Origin: Aeromonas sobria
GTDB taxonomy: Bacteria > Pseudomonadota > Gammaproteobacteria > Enterobacterales > Aeromonadaceae
Length of the DNA stretch: 64,000 nucleotides
Assembly (NCBI RefSeq): GCF_000820145.1
Contig: NZ_CDBW01000029.1
Span: 62,001 to 126,000 of the forward strand
Direction of reading: 5' to 3'
Below the pieces are notes generated by a model. That model worked only from the letters and a program-made list of their open reading frames with translations, made no database searches and had not been told where the DNA came from. Positions within the stretch are counted from its first letter, which is position 1, and each line of letters begins with the position of its first letter. The position numbers and the translations under genes were made by a program. Positions 18,957-28,289 of this stretch are shown here, piece by piece.

Positions 18957-19853
18957 TTATTCCATCATTTTTTCGATGGGCAGCACCAGAATGGAGCTGG
19001 CGCCGAGGGCCTTGAGCTGCTCCATGGTCTCCCAGAACAGGGTTTCGCTGGAGACAACGTGCAGGGCCACCTGATTGGTGTCACCGGCCAGCTGCATGAT
19101 GGTGGGGCGCTCGGCACCCGGCAGCAGATCGGTGATGGCATCGAGCTTGTCCTTGGGGGCGTGCAGCATGATGTACTTGCTCTCGCGGGCCTGCTGCATC
19201 CCCTGAATGCGGGGCAGCAGTTTGTCGATGAGCTTCTGCTTGGCATCGGACAAGGGGTTGGGGGCCTGTACCAGCACCGCTTTGGAGCGGTAGATCACCT
19301 CCACCTCTTTGAGGCCATTGGCCTCCAGGGTCGCACCGGTGGAGACCAGATCGCAGATGGCATCGGCCAGGCCTGCGCGGGGGGCCACTTCCACCGAGCC
19401 ACCCAGCATCACGCTCTTGAAGCCAAGACCCTTTTCGTCGAAGAAGCGCTTGAGCAGCCCGGGGTAGGAGGTAGCGATGCGCTTGCCCGCCAGACTTTGT
19501 GGCCCTGTGTAGGTCACATCTTCCGGCACCGCCAGCGAGAGGCGGCAGCCGCCAAAATCGAGCTGCTTGAGGGTTTTGACCTGTGCAGGCAATCCTTGGG
19601 AAGCGCGAATAAGCTGTGCCTCTTCCAGCACGTTCTCGCCGATGATGCCAAGGTCGACCACCCCTTCCATCACCAGACCCGGGATATCGTCATCGCGTAC
19701 CCGCAGGATATCGATGGGCATGTTCTCTACATGGGCGATAAGGCGCTGCTCGCGCAGGTTGATTTTTAGGCCGCAGCTCTTGAACAGGGCCTGGGAGTCC
19801 TGGCTCAGACGACCGGACTTTTGCATAGCGATACGCAGACGTTGTGTTTCCAT
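18957..19853 (-). CDS. hisG: ATP phosphoribosyltransferase (long form)
   Basis: First and feedback-regulated enzyme of histidine synthesis, joining ATP and PRPP. The 298 residues correspond to the long HisG form: a two-lobed catalytic part starting [20 protein letters not shown], with [13 protein letters not shown] and the PRPP-binding [18 protein letters not shown], then a C-terminal regulatory ACT-like domain from about residue 225 that binds histidine ([21 protein letters not shown]). No HisZ is needed for this form. First structural gene after the his leader and attenuator. Confidence 0.97.
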   Translation of the reverse strand: METQRLRIAMQKSGRLSQDSQALFKSCGLKINLREQRLIAHVENMPIDILRVRDDDIPGLVMEGVVDLGIIGENVLEEAQLIRASQGLPAQVKTLKQLDFGGCRLSLAVPEDVTYTGPQSLAGKRIATSYPGLLKRFFDEKGLGFKSVMLGGSVEVAPRAGLADAICDLVSTGATLEANGLKEVEVIYRSKAVLVQAPNPLSDAKQKLIDKLLPRIQGMQQARESKYIMLHAPKDKLDAITDLLPGAERPTIMQLAGDTNQVALHVVSSETLFWETMEQLKALGASSILVLPIEKMME

Positions 19854-19880
19854 TTGCTCGATTTCCTTCTAGTCAAAAAC

Positions 19881-19917
19881 GAAAAAACCCTCGGAAGTGT
19901 GTGCTTCCGAGGGTTTA
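19881..19917 (-). terminator. his operon attenuator
   Basis: Arms 19885-19897 (AAACCCTCGGAAG) and 19904-19916 form a perfect 13-base stem with a 6-base loop; on the minus strand it is followed by TTTTTTCGTTTTT. It lies between the His-rich leader peptide and hisG, so it should act as the attenuator controlled by histidyl-tRNA supply. The sequence between 19918 and 19982 can form the competing antiterminator, which I infer and did not fold. Confidence 0.92.
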
Positions 19918-19982
19918 TGAATCTTGCGGTCCTTTTGGAAGTCACCAGTTAAGTGTCTTCCAGCAGTCAACCTCCTGAAAGA

Positions 19983-20033
19983 CTAGTCGGGATGATGATG
20001 GTGGTGATGAGTCTTCAGGGTGGTGAACTTCAT
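19983..20033 (-). CDS. hisL: his operon leader peptide
   Basis: A 16-residue leader reading MKFTTLKTHHHHHHPD, with six consecutive histidine codons (CAT CAC CAC CAT CAT CAT). The ending HHHHHHPD matches the enteric HisL ending. Ribosome stalling at these codons under histidine shortage would favour the antiterminator and let transcription continue into hisG. The leader is too short to be found by length-based gene calls. Confidence 0.95.
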   Translation of the reverse strand: MKFTTLKTHHHHHHPD

Positions 20034-20194
20034 GTAATCAATCCTTTACAAAATAAGATGTCGTAATTGACGCCTGATTTAAACTACCTGCCTTGACAGA
20101 AAATGCAACCCGAAATTGTGATTTGATCGATTAAAGTGGAGAAAACGGTTTTTTGGTCGATAACTAGACAATAACCCCTGCAGGAGTCGCCATC

Positions 20195-20440
20195 ATGCCC
20201 AGCCAGGACCTGTTGTTCCCCATTTTGCCCCGGGCGCCCGCCACGCCCGGCAGCGAAGAGATCAAGCGGGAAGTGAACCAGATCAGCAAAAAGCATCAGC
20301 TGCGCAAGACCAGCACTGACAACAGTGACTCCCAGCAGCGCCAGCAGGCGTATAACACCCCCGCCAAGCGTGATCAGCCAAAGGCGGAAGAGGACGATCA
20401 CAAGCCGGATCCCGAGCATCAGATCGATCTGTTCGTCTAA
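20195..20440 (+). CDS. Small charged protein of unknown function
   Basis: I do not recognise this gene. The 81-residue product starts at ATG 20195, with GGAG about 9 bases upstream, and ends at TAA, 67 bases before yoaA on the same strand. After a short hydrophobic beginning (DLLFPILP) it is very polar: Lys, Arg, Asp, Glu, Gln and Ser dominate and little secondary structure is expected (KREVNQISKKHQLRKTS, then AEEDDHKPDPEHQIDLF). It could be a small regulator or an intrinsically disordered partner of the following helicase. The clear ribosome binding site and its isolated position argue that it is real. Confidence 0.6.
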   Translation: MPSQDLLFPILPRAPATPGSEEIKREVNQISKKHQLRKTSTDNSDSQQRQQAYNTPAKRDQPKAEEDDHKPDPEHQIDLFV

Positions 20441-20507
20441 GTAGATTATCTGTCCCGCTTTTGCCGCGCTTTTGGCATAATGGCCGCTTTTGCTGCGGGA
20501 CGCCCTT

Positions 20508-22427
20508 TTGACCATCCAGACCCTGTTCAAGCCAGATGGCCCTCTGGCCAGCCATATCGACGGTTTCAAAGCCCGAGCTCCCCAACTGGAGATGGCAGAA
20601 GCGGTTGCGAGCGCCATCAAAAGTGGTGGCCGTCTGCTGGTGGAGGCGGGAACCGGTACCGGCAAGACCTACGCCTATCTGGTCCCTGCGCTGGAGTCCG
20701 GCAAGCGGGTGGTGATCAGCACCGGCTCCAAGAACCTGCAGGAGCAGCTCTTCTATCGGGATCTCCCGACCATCACAGACGCGCTCTCCTATACCCCGCC
20801 AGTGGCACTGCTCAAGGGGCGCAGCAACTATCTCTGCATCGAGCGGATGAACCGCCTCTTGAGCGAATCCCATCTGCAAAAGCCTGAAATTCTCAACGAT
20901 CTGGTGAAGGTCAAATCCTGGTCCACCGCCACCGATAACGGCGATGTGGGGGATATTCCGGGATTGCAGGAGAACGCCGAGATCCTCGCCCACGTCACCA
21001 GCACCAACGACAACTGTCTCGGTCGCGACTGCCCCTATTATGATGATTGTCATCTGGTGGTGGCCCGACGCCGCGCCATGGATGCCCAGGTGGTGGTGAT
21101 CAATCATCACCTCTTCTTCGCCGATATGGCGGTGAAAGACACCGGATTTGGCGAGTTGGTGCCCCAAGCGCAAGTCTATGTGTTTGATGAGGCGCACCAG
21201 CTGCCGGAGATCGCCACCAACTACTTCGGCAAGTCGGTGGGCAGCCGTACCATCCAAGATCTGGCGCAGGATATCCAGCTGGCCTATCGGGCCGAAGCCC
21301 ACGATATGGCCCAGCTCGGCAAGGCGGCGGACCGGCTCTCGATTGCCAGTCAGGATCTGCGTCTCGCCTTCGGGGTGGATGGCGGTCGCGGCAATACCCG
21401 CGACATGCTGCGCCAGCCGCTCTGGGGGCAGGCTTTGGCTCGTCTCAACGACGCCATCGGGCTCTGCTACGAGGTGCTCAAACTGGCTCTCGGCCGGGGC
21501 GAGCAGCTGGACCACGCCTTCGAGCGTATTAGTGAACTGCGCACCCGCCTGGGTGAAGTGCTGGCGGTCAACCAGACTGGTTTTTCCTACTGGTATGACT
21601 GCTCGCGGCTTCATTTCACCCTCAATCTGACGCCGCTTTCGGTGGCCGAGCGATTCAGTGCCGAGGTGCAAAGACCGGAAGTGGCCTGGGTCTTCACCTC
21701 CGCCACCCTGACGGTGGATATGCGTTTTGATCACTTCAAGGCCGAGCTGGGGCTGGCGGGCAGCGCCGAGCTTATTCTCGACAGCCCGTTCGACTATGGC
21801 GAGCAGGCGCGGCTCTGTGTGCCCCGCTATCTGCCGGAGCCCAACGCCTTTGGCCGTGGCGAGCAGCTGGCCAATCTGATGATCCCGCTCATCAACAAGA
21901 CGCCGGGGGGCTGTTTCTTCCTTTGCACCAGCCATCAGGTGATGCGTCAGGTGGCCGAGGTGCTGCGCCGGGAGATTGGCCGCTCCGTGCTGCTGCAGGG
22001 GGAGGACAACAAGCAGCGGCTGCTCAAGGAGTTTGTCGAGAATGGCCGCGCCGTGTTGGTGGCGACCAGCAGCTTCTGGGAGGGGATCGACGTGCGAGGG
22101 GCGGCGTTGTCGTGTGTTATCATCGACAAACTGCCGTTTGCCAGCCCTGATGATCCGCTGCTCAAGGCGCGGGTGGATGATTGCAAGCTCAAGGGGGGGG
22201 ATCCCTTCGCCGAGCTGCAGTTGCCCAAGGCGGTGATAGCCCTCAAGCAGGGGGTGGGGCGGCTTATTCGTGATCGCAGTGATCACGGGGTGCTGGTGAT
22301 CTGTGATCCACGAATGGTCAACAAACCTTACGGCGCCACCTTTATCAAGAGTCTGCCCGCCATCCCTCGCACCCGGGAGTTGGGGACGCTGGGGAGCTTT
22401 TTCGATCGTACTGAACGCGGTGAATAA
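20508..22427 (+). CDS. yoaA: DinG-family ATP-dependent helicase YoaA
   Basis: XPD/DinG-type iron-sulfur superfamily 2 DNA helicase; E. coli YoaA works with the polymerase III chi subunit in repair of replication damage. The product of about 639 residues has Walker A EAGTGTGKT, an early STGSKNLQEQL motif Ia, the four-Cys FeS segment (SNYLCIERM then NDNCLGRDCPYYDDC), DEAHQLPEIA as motif II, FTSATLTVDM, CTSHQVMRQ, ATSSFWEGIDVRG and the closing QGVGRLIRDRSDHGVL. The only nearby starts are TTG: 20508 aligns best with E. coli YoaA and has GGGA 7 bases upstream; 20490 is an alternative. Confidence 0.93.
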   Translation: MTIQTLFKPDGPLASHIDGFKARAPQLEMAEAVASAIKSGGRLLVEAGTGTGKTYAYLVPALESGKRVVISTGSKNLQEQLFYRDLPTITDALSYTPPVALLKGRSNYLCIERMNRLLSESHLQKPEILNDLVKVKSWSTATDNGDVGDIPGLQENAEILAHVTSTNDNCLGRDCPYYDDCHLVVARRRAMDAQVVVINHHLFFADMAVKDTGFGELVPQAQVYVFDEAHQLPEIATNYFGKSVGSRTIQDLAQDIQLAYRAEAHDMAQLGKAADRLSIASQDLRLAFGVDGGRGNTRDMLRQPLWGQALARLNDAIGLCYEVLKLALGRGEQLDHAFERISELRTRLGEVLAVNQTGFSYWYDCSRLHFTLNLTPLSVAERFSAEVQRPEVAWVFTSATLTVDMRFDHFKAELGLAGSAELILDSPFDYGEQARLCVPRYLPEPNAFGRGEQLANLMIPLINKTPGGCFFLCTSHQVMRQVAEVLRREIGRSVLLQGEDNKQRLLKEFVENGRAVLVATSSFWEGIDVRGAALSCVIIDKLPFASPDDPLLKARVDDCKLKGGDPFAELQLPKAVIALKQGVGRLIRDRSDHGVLVICDPRMVNKPYGATFIKSLPAIPRTRELGTLGSFFDRTERGE

Positions 22428-22517
22428 GTGTGACGCCAGCTAACAGATTTGAACAACGGGTGAGCATATCTCGCTTGCCGGTTATGTAATTGACTGATTT
22501 TATAGAGATTGGAAAGC

Positions 22518-23219
22518 ATGAACGAGTTGAAGATCCTGGCCGTAGATACCGCCACCGAAGCCTGCTCCGCCGCCTTGCTGGTGGGTGACACGCTGTTCTC
22601 CCGCTGGGAGGAGGCGCCACGGGATCACACCCGAAAAATCCTGCCCATGGTTCAGGCTGTGTTAGACGATGCCGGGATAACCTTGAATGACCTCGATGCC
22701 ATCGCGTTCGGCCGCGGCCCGGGCTCCTTTACCGGCGTGCGGATCGGCATCAGCGTGGCGCAGGGGCTGGCGTTCGGGGTGGGTGTGCCGCTGATAGGCA
22801 TCTCGACCCTGGCCGCCATGGCGCAAGGCGCCTATCGACTGGATGGCGCCCAGCAGGTGCTGACAGCCATCGATGCGAGGATGAACGAGGTCTATTTCGG
22901 CCGCTATGAGCTGATCGATGGTCGCATGCAGCTGGTGGGCGACGAGGTGGTGAGCGATCCCGCGGCACTGGTTGACGCCCGTGGCAAGCAGGCGGGCCCT
23001 GTGACCTGCGTCGGCACCGGTTTTGAGACCTATGGCGAGACCTTGGGAGGTCTTGCCGATGAGCTGGCGGTGAGTCAGGTGCGCTTCCCGGCGGCAGAAG
23101 ACATGCTGCCGCTGGCCCGCGCCGCTTGGCAGGCGGGGGAGGCGGTGCCGGTGGAGCAAGCAACGCCGGTCTATTTGCGTGACAAGGTGACCTGGAAAAA
23201 ACTGCCGGGTCGCGAATAA
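22518..23219 (+). CDS. tsaB: tRNA t6A synthesis protein TsaB
   Basis: Partner of TsaD in the TsaBDE complex that makes N6-threonylcarbamoyladenosine at position 37 of ANN-decoding tRNAs; an ASKHA-fold protein without catalytic activity of its own. The 233-residue form begins MNELKILAVDTATEACSAAL at ATG 22518; a TTG three codons earlier is unlikely. Conserved blocks are DAIAFGRGPGSFTGVRIGISVAQGLA, where the GPGSFTGVR loop is diagnostic, and DARMNEVYFGRY. The tsaB gene sits between yoaA and an slp-like gene as in E. coli (yoaA-tsaB-yeaY). Confidence 0.95.
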   Translation: MNELKILAVDTATEACSAALLVGDTLFSRWEEAPRDHTRKILPMVQAVLDDAGITLNDLDAIAFGRGPGSFTGVRIGISVAQGLAFGVGVPLIGISTLAAMAQGAYRLDGAQQVLTAIDARMNEVYFGRYELIDGRMQLVGDEVVSDPAALVDARGKQAGPVTCVGTGFETYGETLGGLADELAVSQVRFPAAEDMLPLARAAWQAGEAVPVEQATPVYLRDKVTWKKLPGRE

Positions 23220-23306
23220 GGGCAAGAGGCATGTCGCTCTTGCCGCTCATCAGCTGCAACACAAGCGGATGGCCCCTACGGGCCACGCTGGCAACAGGAG
23301 AGTGAC

Positions 23307-23846
23307 ATGATGCGTAATACCAAGAGCGACATGATGAAACGCGGGATGGTGGTCGGGGCGCTGGCCCTGCTGCTCGGGGCCTGCAGCTCGGTTCCCAGGG
23401 AGCTGGCTTATGAGCCAGAAAACCAGCTGGTGGCCTATCAAGCTGCCCTTGGCGGGATGGAGGGTAAACCCGCCCGCTGGAGCGGTGTTATCTCTGCTGT
23501 GCACAACAAGGCAGATCAGAGCGTTATTGAAGTGGTCTATCTGCCGCTCAAGTCCAACGGGGTGCCGGAGCAGACCGAGCAGAGCCCGGGTCGTTTTCTG
23601 GCCATCATGAAAGGCTTTGTCGATCCGACCCTCTATGCCAAGGGGCGCAGCCTGACGGTGCTCGGCACCATAGGTCAACCGGTAGATAGCCAGATTGGCG
23701 AACACAAGTACCGCTTCTCGGTGCTCAATGTGACGGGCAGCAAGCTGTGGCCGCCAGTCAAAGAGGTGGAGGTGCGCTATATGGACCCCTACTTCTATGA
23801 CCCCTTCTATGATCCCTTCTGGCCGAGACGCCCGCTGCGTCGCTAA
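23307..23846 (+). CDS. Slp/YeaY-family outer membrane lipoprotein
   Basis: Predicted outer-membrane lipoprotein of the Slp (starvation lipoprotein) family. The 179-residue precursor has AGGAG ahead of ATG 23307, a hydrophobic signal with lipobox LLGAC (Cys26), then the Slp fold blocks ARWSGVISAVHNKADQSVIEVVYLPL and GRFLAIMKGFVDPTLYAKGRSLTVLGTI. The C terminus is a Tyr/Pro/Phe-rich repeat (DPYFYDPFYDPFWPRRP), unusual in composition. Position between tsaB and fadD agrees with the E. coli yeaY locus. Function is unknown beyond envelope association. Confidence 0.88.
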   Translation: MMRNTKSDMMKRGMVVGALALLLGACSSVPRELAYEPENQLVAYQAALGGMEGKPARWSGVISAVHNKADQSVIEVVYLPLKSNGVPEQTEQSPGRFLAIMKGFVDPTLYAKGRSLTVLGTIGQPVDSQIGEHKYRFSVLNVTGSKLWPPVKEVEVRYMDPYFYDPFYDPFWPRRPLRR

Positions 23847-23854
23847 GGCTGGCC

Positions 23855-24733
23855 ATGAGCAACCCCATGATGAACACGCTGCACGAACGTCTACTCACCT
23901 TGGCGGATGGTCGGCAGGTGGCCCTGCTGGAGAACCAATCCGCTGAGCATGATCAGCAGGGCAAACCCCTGCTGATTGCCCTGCATGGCTGGCTCGACAA
24001 CAGTGCCAGCTTCGTGCCGCTGGCGCCGCATCTGGGTGATTTTCATCTCATCTGTGTCGATCTGCCGGGGCACGGTCACTCCGATCACAAAACCACCTCT
24101 TATGTCTTTGTCGACTGGCTGGACGATCTCTACCAGATCGTGCAGGCGGCAGGCTGGTCGCGTTTCACTCTGCTTGGTCACTCCCTCGGTGCGCTGATCG
24201 CCTCGGCCTATGCCGGGGTGTTTCCCGAGCAGGTAGAGCGGCTGATCATGCTGGAGGGGCTGGGGCCGCTCAGTCAGCCCGATGAGGAGGTACCGGCCCA
24301 GCTGCGACGAGCGATTTTAAACCGCAGTCGCACCCGGGAGCGCAGTGCCAACGGTTTTGCCTCCATCGATGAAGCCGTAGCCGCCCGTTGCAAAGTGGCG
24401 GATATCACGGCGCAAGCGGCGCGCCTGATCTGTGAGCGGCAGCTTGAAAAGCGGGCAGGGCGCTGGCACTGGCGCAGCGATCCCCGTTTGCGGGATCTTT
24501 CGCCCCTTAGAATGAGCGAAGGGCAAGCCCGGGCACTGATGGCGGCCATCCGTTGTCCTGTACTGTTGATCCAGGGGGAGCAGGGCTTTGCTGCGCTGGA
24601 AACCCAATGGCAAGTCCGTCAGGATGCCTTCCAGCAGATCGAGCGGGTCATATTGGGTGGAAACCACCATTTTCATATGGAAAATTCGGCTGATACGGCC
24701 GTTTGTATCGTAAAGTTTTGTCAAGTTCGGTAG
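23855..24733 (+). CDS. Alpha/beta hydrolase
   Basis: Alpha/beta-hydrolase fold protein, 292 residues, starting 8 bases after the Slp-like gene and probably in its operon. Motifs seen: the oxyanion HGWLDNSASF, DLPGHGHSD, and the nucleophile elbow LLGHSLGALIA, with Ser near residue 113. A candidate catalytic His lies in GGNHHFHMEN near the C terminus, and an acid residue is expected before it. The substrate cannot be read; esterase or thioesterase action on acyl compounds would fit its place just before fadD, but this is an inference from position. Confidence 0.8.
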   Translation: MSNPMMNTLHERLLTLADGRQVALLENQSAEHDQQGKPLLIALHGWLDNSASFVPLAPHLGDFHLICVDLPGHGHSDHKTTSYVFVDWLDDLYQIVQAAGWSRFTLLGHSLGALIASAYAGVFPEQVERLIMLEGLGPLSQPDEEVPAQLRRAILNRSRTRERSANGFASIDEAVAARCKVADITAQAARLICERQLEKRAGRWHWRSDPRLRDLSPLRMSEGQARALMAAIRCPVLLIQGEQGFAALETQWQVRQDAFQQIERVILGGNHHFHMENSADTAVCIVKFCQVR

Positions 24734-24930
24734 AATCACCGGCTTTCAATAATTCCAAGTTTGTCATCCCCCTCACATTTTTTCATTGTTAATTCGCTGT
24801 TAATTAATGTTGCGCTGTGTAAGTATGGGCGCATTAGAGTATCAGCTTAAAACGACCGATTTAAATGGATGTGAACAGGGACGGAGGCAACACAGTGAGT
24901 GCACAGGTGCTAGTTATGCAGGAGAAGTTC

Positions 24931-26607
24931 GTGGAAAAAGTCTGGCTGAAGCGTTATCCAAAAGGGGTTCCCGCCGAGATTAATCCAGACCAATACAGCT
25001 CCCTGGTAGAGATGTTCGAATCCTCGGTGACCCAGTTTGCCGACCAGCCCGCCTTCGTCAACATGGGACAGACCATCACCTACCGCCGACTGGAAGAGCA
25101 GTCCCGCGCCTTTGCTGCCTATCTGCAAAACGAGCTGAAGCTGGAGAAGGGTGATCGGGTCGCGGTGATGATGCCGAACCTGCTGCAATACCCCATCGCT
25201 GTGTTCGGCATCCTGCGGGCCGGCATGATAGTGGTTAACGTCAACCCGCTCTATACCCCGCGCGAGCTGGAGCACCAGCTCAAAGATTCCGGTGCCAAGG
25301 CCATCGTTATCGTCTCCAACTTTGCCCATACCCTGGAAAAAGTGGTCTACGACACCCCGATCAAGCACGTTATCCTGACCCGGATGGGGGACAACCTGGG
25401 GCTGGCCAAAGGCACCCTGGTCAACTTCGTGGTCAAGTACGTCAAGAAGCTGGTGCCGAAATACAATCTGCCCCACGCCACCACCATGCGTCAGGCGCTC
25501 ACCAAGGGGCGTTTCCTGCAGTACATCAAGCCGGAGATCACCAACGACGATCTCGCCTTCCTGCAGTACACCGGTGGTACTACCGGCCTCTCCAAAGGGG
25601 CCATGCTGACCCATCGCAACATGATTGCCAACGTCGAGCAGTGCCTCGGCGTCTACGGCCCCATGCTGGAGCGCGGCAAGGAGTTTGTGGTCACCGCATT
25701 GCCGCTCTATCACGTCTTTGCCCTGACCGTGAATTGCCTGCTCTTTATGCGAGTCGGCGGCTACAACTTGCTGATCAGCAACCCGCGCGACATCCCGGGC
25801 TTTGTCAAAGAGATCAAGAAGTACCCCTTCACCTGCATCACCGGCGTCAACACCCTGTTCAATGCGCTGGTCAACAACGAAGAGTTTCAAGGCATCTCCT
25901 TTGACAAGCTCAAGCTGACTATCGGCGGCGGCATGGCGGTGCAGCGCGCGGTTGCGGAAAAGTGGAAGACACTGACCCATACTCCGCTGCTGGAAGGCTA
26001 CGGCCTGACCGAGTGCTCGCCACTGGTGAGCGTCTGCCCCTACGATCTGACCGATTACAACGGCTCCATCGGCCTGCCGGTCTGCTCTACCGAGATCCGT
26101 CTGGTAGATGACAACGGTCAGGTGATCCACGCCCTCGGCACTCCCGGCGAGATGCAGGTACGCGGCCCGCAGGTGATGACTGGCTACTGGCAGCGCCCCG
26201 AAGCGACCGCGGAAGTGATGCAGGATGGCTGGCTCTGTACCGGTGATATCGCCGTATGCGATGAGCAGGGCTTCTTCAAGATCGTTGACCGCAAGAAGGA
26301 CATGATCCTGGTCTCCGGCTTCAACGTCTATCCGAACGAGATTGAAGATGTGGTCGCATTGCACCCGAAAGTGCTGGAAGTGGCCGCCGTCGGCGTGCCG
26401 CACCAGGTTTCTGGCGAGCTGGTGAAGATCTTTGTGGTCAAGAAAGATGCAAAATTGCAGGAGGACGAGATTATTGCCCACTGCCGCAAACATCTGACTG
26501 CCTATAAGGTGCCGAAACTGGTAGAATTTCGCGACGAACTTCCCAAGACCAATGTGGGCAAGATCCTGCGCCGCGTACTGCGCGACGAGGAGATTGCCAA
26601 GCAATAA
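24931..26607 (+). CDS. fadD: Long-chain fatty acyl-CoA ligase
   Basis: Activates long-chain fatty acids to acyl-CoA at the inner membrane for beta-oxidation. The 558-residue protein starting at GTG 24931 (GGAG 6 bases upstream) begins [20 protein letters not shown], aligning with E. coli FadD. AMP-forming motifs are [50 protein letters not shown], and [21 protein letters not shown], with the catalytic Lys in [14 protein letters not shown] second, well-spaced Shine-Dalgarno (GGAGG at 24883-24887) lies 7 bases ahead of an in-frame GTG at 24895 and would add 12 residues. A terminator follows. Confidence 0.96.
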   Translation: MEKVWLKRYPKGVPAEINPDQYSSLVEMFESSVTQFADQPAFVNMGQTITYRRLEEQSRAFAAYLQNELKLEKGDRVAVMMPNLLQYPIAVFGILRAGMIVVNVNPLYTPRELEHQLKDSGAKAIVIVSNFAHTLEKVVYDTPIKHVILTRMGDNLGLAKGTLVNFVVKYVKKLVPKYNLPHATTMRQALTKGRFLQYIKPEITNDDLAFLQYTGGTTGLSKGAMLTHRNMIANVEQCLGVYGPMLERGKEFVVTALPLYHVFALTVNCLLFMRVGGYNLLISNPRDIPGFVKEIKKYPFTCITGVNTLFNALVNNEEFQGISFDKLKLTIGGGMAVQRAVAEKWKTLTHTPLLEGYGLTECSPLVSVCPYDLTDYNGSIGLPVCSTEIRLVDDNGQVIHALGTPGEMQVRGPQVMTGYWQRPEATAEVMQDGWLCTGDIAVCDEQGFFKIVDRKKDMILVSGFNVYPNEIEDVVALHPKVLEVAAVGVPHQVSGELVKIFVVKKDAKLQEDEIIAHCRKHLTAYKVPKLVEFRDELPKTNVGKILRRVLRDEEIAKQ

Positions 26608-26654
26608 CCGGACTGCGGCTGCAGAACCCTCTGCACACCCAACCGTCGTTATGC

Positions 26655-26682
26655 AAAACCGTGGGTCATCCCACGGTTTTTT
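26655..26682 (+). terminator. Intrinsic terminator after fadD
   Basis: Arms AAAACCGTGGG and CCCACGGTTTT with a T-run, about 50 bases past the fadD stop. Confidence 0.9.
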
Positions 26683-26714
26683 CTTTTTGGCCCTGATCAA
26701 CCGCGCAGGCACAG

Positions 26715-27827
26715 ATGCACTATCAACTTATCACTCAGCAAGCCGAACTTGAGCACTATCTCGCTTCTCTGGCCGAAGTTCCCCTGGCTATCGATACTGA
26801 ATTCGTTCGCACCCGCACCTACTATCCCCAGCTTGGTCTGTTCCAGATCTATGACGGCGAGCATCTGGCGCTGCTGGATCCGCTGACGCTGGATCTCTCC
26901 GCCCTCTGGCAGCGACTGGGCAGGGAAGGGCAGATCGCCATCCTGCACGCCTCTGGCGAAGATCTGGAGCTTATTCAACATCAGGCGGGCCACCTGCCCA
27001 ACCAGATGCACGACACCCAGCTGGCCACCGCCTTCCTCGGTTACGGCGTCTCGGTCGGTTTTGGCGCGCTGGTTAACGAATTCCTCGGGGTCGAGCTGGA
27101 AAAAGATCAGGCGCGCACCGACTGGCTGGCCCGTCCGCTCACCGATCGTCAGCTCGAATACGCAGCGGCGGATGTGTTCTACCTGATGCCGCTCTACGAG
27201 AAAGTGATGGCCAAACTGCGGGAAAGCGGCAAGTTTGCCTGGTTCGAGCAGGAGTGCCAAAACCACTCCGCCCGCAAGACCCAGGGTAGCGATCCCCGTC
27301 AGGCTTATCTTGAAATCGTCAACGCCTGGCAGCTGGGTCGCCGTGAGCTCGCCATCCTGCGCGAGCTGGCCGCCTGGCGTCAGCAAGAGGCGGTGCGCCG
27401 CGATCTGGCCCTCAACTTCGTGGTCAAAGAGCTGCACCTGTTCAAGGTAGCGGAGCGTCGTCCGACCTCCATGCGTGACCTCAACGAACTGGGACTGGCC
27501 CCCATCGAGATCAAGATCCACGGCAAGCGGATGCTCGATATCGTCGCCCGTGCCCAGCAGAGCGATCCTGACAGCTGGCCCGAGCCCATTCGTCGGCTGG
27601 TGGACTTCCCCCAGTACAAGGCCGAGCTCAAGCGCATCAAGGCCATGGTGGAAGAGAAGGCCAAGGCCAGCAACATTCCGCCCGAGCTGATTGCCAGCAA
27701 GAAGATCATTCACCAGTACTTCACCTGGAGCTGGCGGATGAATGACGAAGAGCGGGCTCGCAGCGACAAGCCGATGCTGCTGCAAGGGTGGCGTCATGAG
27801 CTGGTAGGTCACCTGCTGGCACAATAA
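26715..27827 (+). CDS. rnd: Ribonuclease D
   Basis: 3'-to-5' exoribonuclease of the DEDDy family that trims tRNA and other small RNA 3' ends. The 370-residue protein has the exonuclease motifs AIDTEFVRTRTYY, ILHASGEDLELI, MHDTQLATAFLGYG, and LEYAAADVFYLMPLY with the catalytic Tyr/Asp, then two HRDC domains (about 210-290 and 300-370; for instance LAAWRQQEAVRRDLALNFVVK). It follows fadD as in E. coli, but each gene has its own terminator. Confidence 0.96.
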   Translation: MHYQLITQQAELEHYLASLAEVPLAIDTEFVRTRTYYPQLGLFQIYDGEHLALLDPLTLDLSALWQRLGREGQIAILHASGEDLELIQHQAGHLPNQMHDTQLATAFLGYGVSVGFGALVNEFLGVELEKDQARTDWLARPLTDRQLEYAAADVFYLMPLYEKVMAKLRESGKFAWFEQECQNHSARKTQGSDPRQAYLEIVNAWQLGRRELAILRELAAWRQQEAVRRDLALNFVVKELHLFKVAERRPTSMRDLNELGLAPIEIKIHGKRMLDIVARAQQSDPDSWPEPIRRLVDFPQYKAELKRIKAMVEEKAKASNIPPELIASKKIIHQYFTWSWRMNDEERARSDKPMLLQGWRHELVGHLLAQ

Positions 27828-27891
27828 GCGCCGATGAGGCAATTTGACCCTGTTACCGGGGTTCGGATTCAGATCATGGTCAGCCAGATCC

Positions 27892-27931
27892 ACAGCCCAG
27901 CAAGCTAAGTTTGCTGGGCTGTTTCTTTTTT
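27892..27931 (+). terminator. Intrinsic terminator after rnd
   Basis: A 12-base perfect stem (ACAGCCCAGCAA with its complement) around a 7-base loop, ending in TTCTTTTTT. Confidence 0.93.
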
Positions 27932-28233
27932 AAATCCGCAGGAAGAGAGGGATGAGCTCGATATCGGCAAGCACGCCCATATCGCTATATAGCACCCATA
28001 GGGGAAACCACTTATTGCAGTGGGGTGAAGTGGGCGCAGATGCTTGCTCAATATTCACGCCTATTCATATGCCAACAAACTGGATATTGAACACAACATA
28101 TAAAATTAAGTATCGAGTTCTCTATCGGAAGATATTTGCGGTTTGATCAAAACGGTTGAGCAAAGGCTAAAGGGGGGCAGGACTAGCAGGGCGGCACTAA
28201 AAGAGAGCGACAAGATGAGCGTGTGAGAGGCAA
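27932..28233. other. Gap between convergent rnd and rne
   Basis: About 300 AT-richer bases between two converging genes. A 64-codon frame on the plus strand at 27952-28146 has no ribosome binding site or recognisable domain, and I do not accept it. Nothing else was seen. Confidence 0.5.
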
Positions 28234-28265
28234 TAAAAAAAGCCACACCGGATGGTGTGGCTTTT
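28234..28265 (-). terminator. Intrinsic terminator after rne
   Basis: Arms AAAGCCACACC and GGTGTGGCTTT with a 4-base loop; the minus-strand reading continues into TTTTTATTG. It lies about 25 bases after the rne stop. Confidence 0.9.
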
Positions 28266-28289
28266 GGCAAATCAGGTAACTCTGATCTG

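Noticed and set aside
17973..19769. A 598-codon plus-strand frame across hisD and hisG
   Set aside because: Runs through two certain his genes on the other strand; Gly/His/Gln-rich artefact.
20283..22286. A 667-codon frame antisense to yoaA
   Set aside because: Shadow of the helicase gene; no motif and no start signals.
24910..26712. A 600-codon frame antisense to fadD
   Set aside because: Covers the whole fadD gene and its terminator; codon mirror only.
27952..28146. A 64-codon plus-strand frame between rnd and rne
   Set aside because: AT-rich, no ribosome binding site, no domain.
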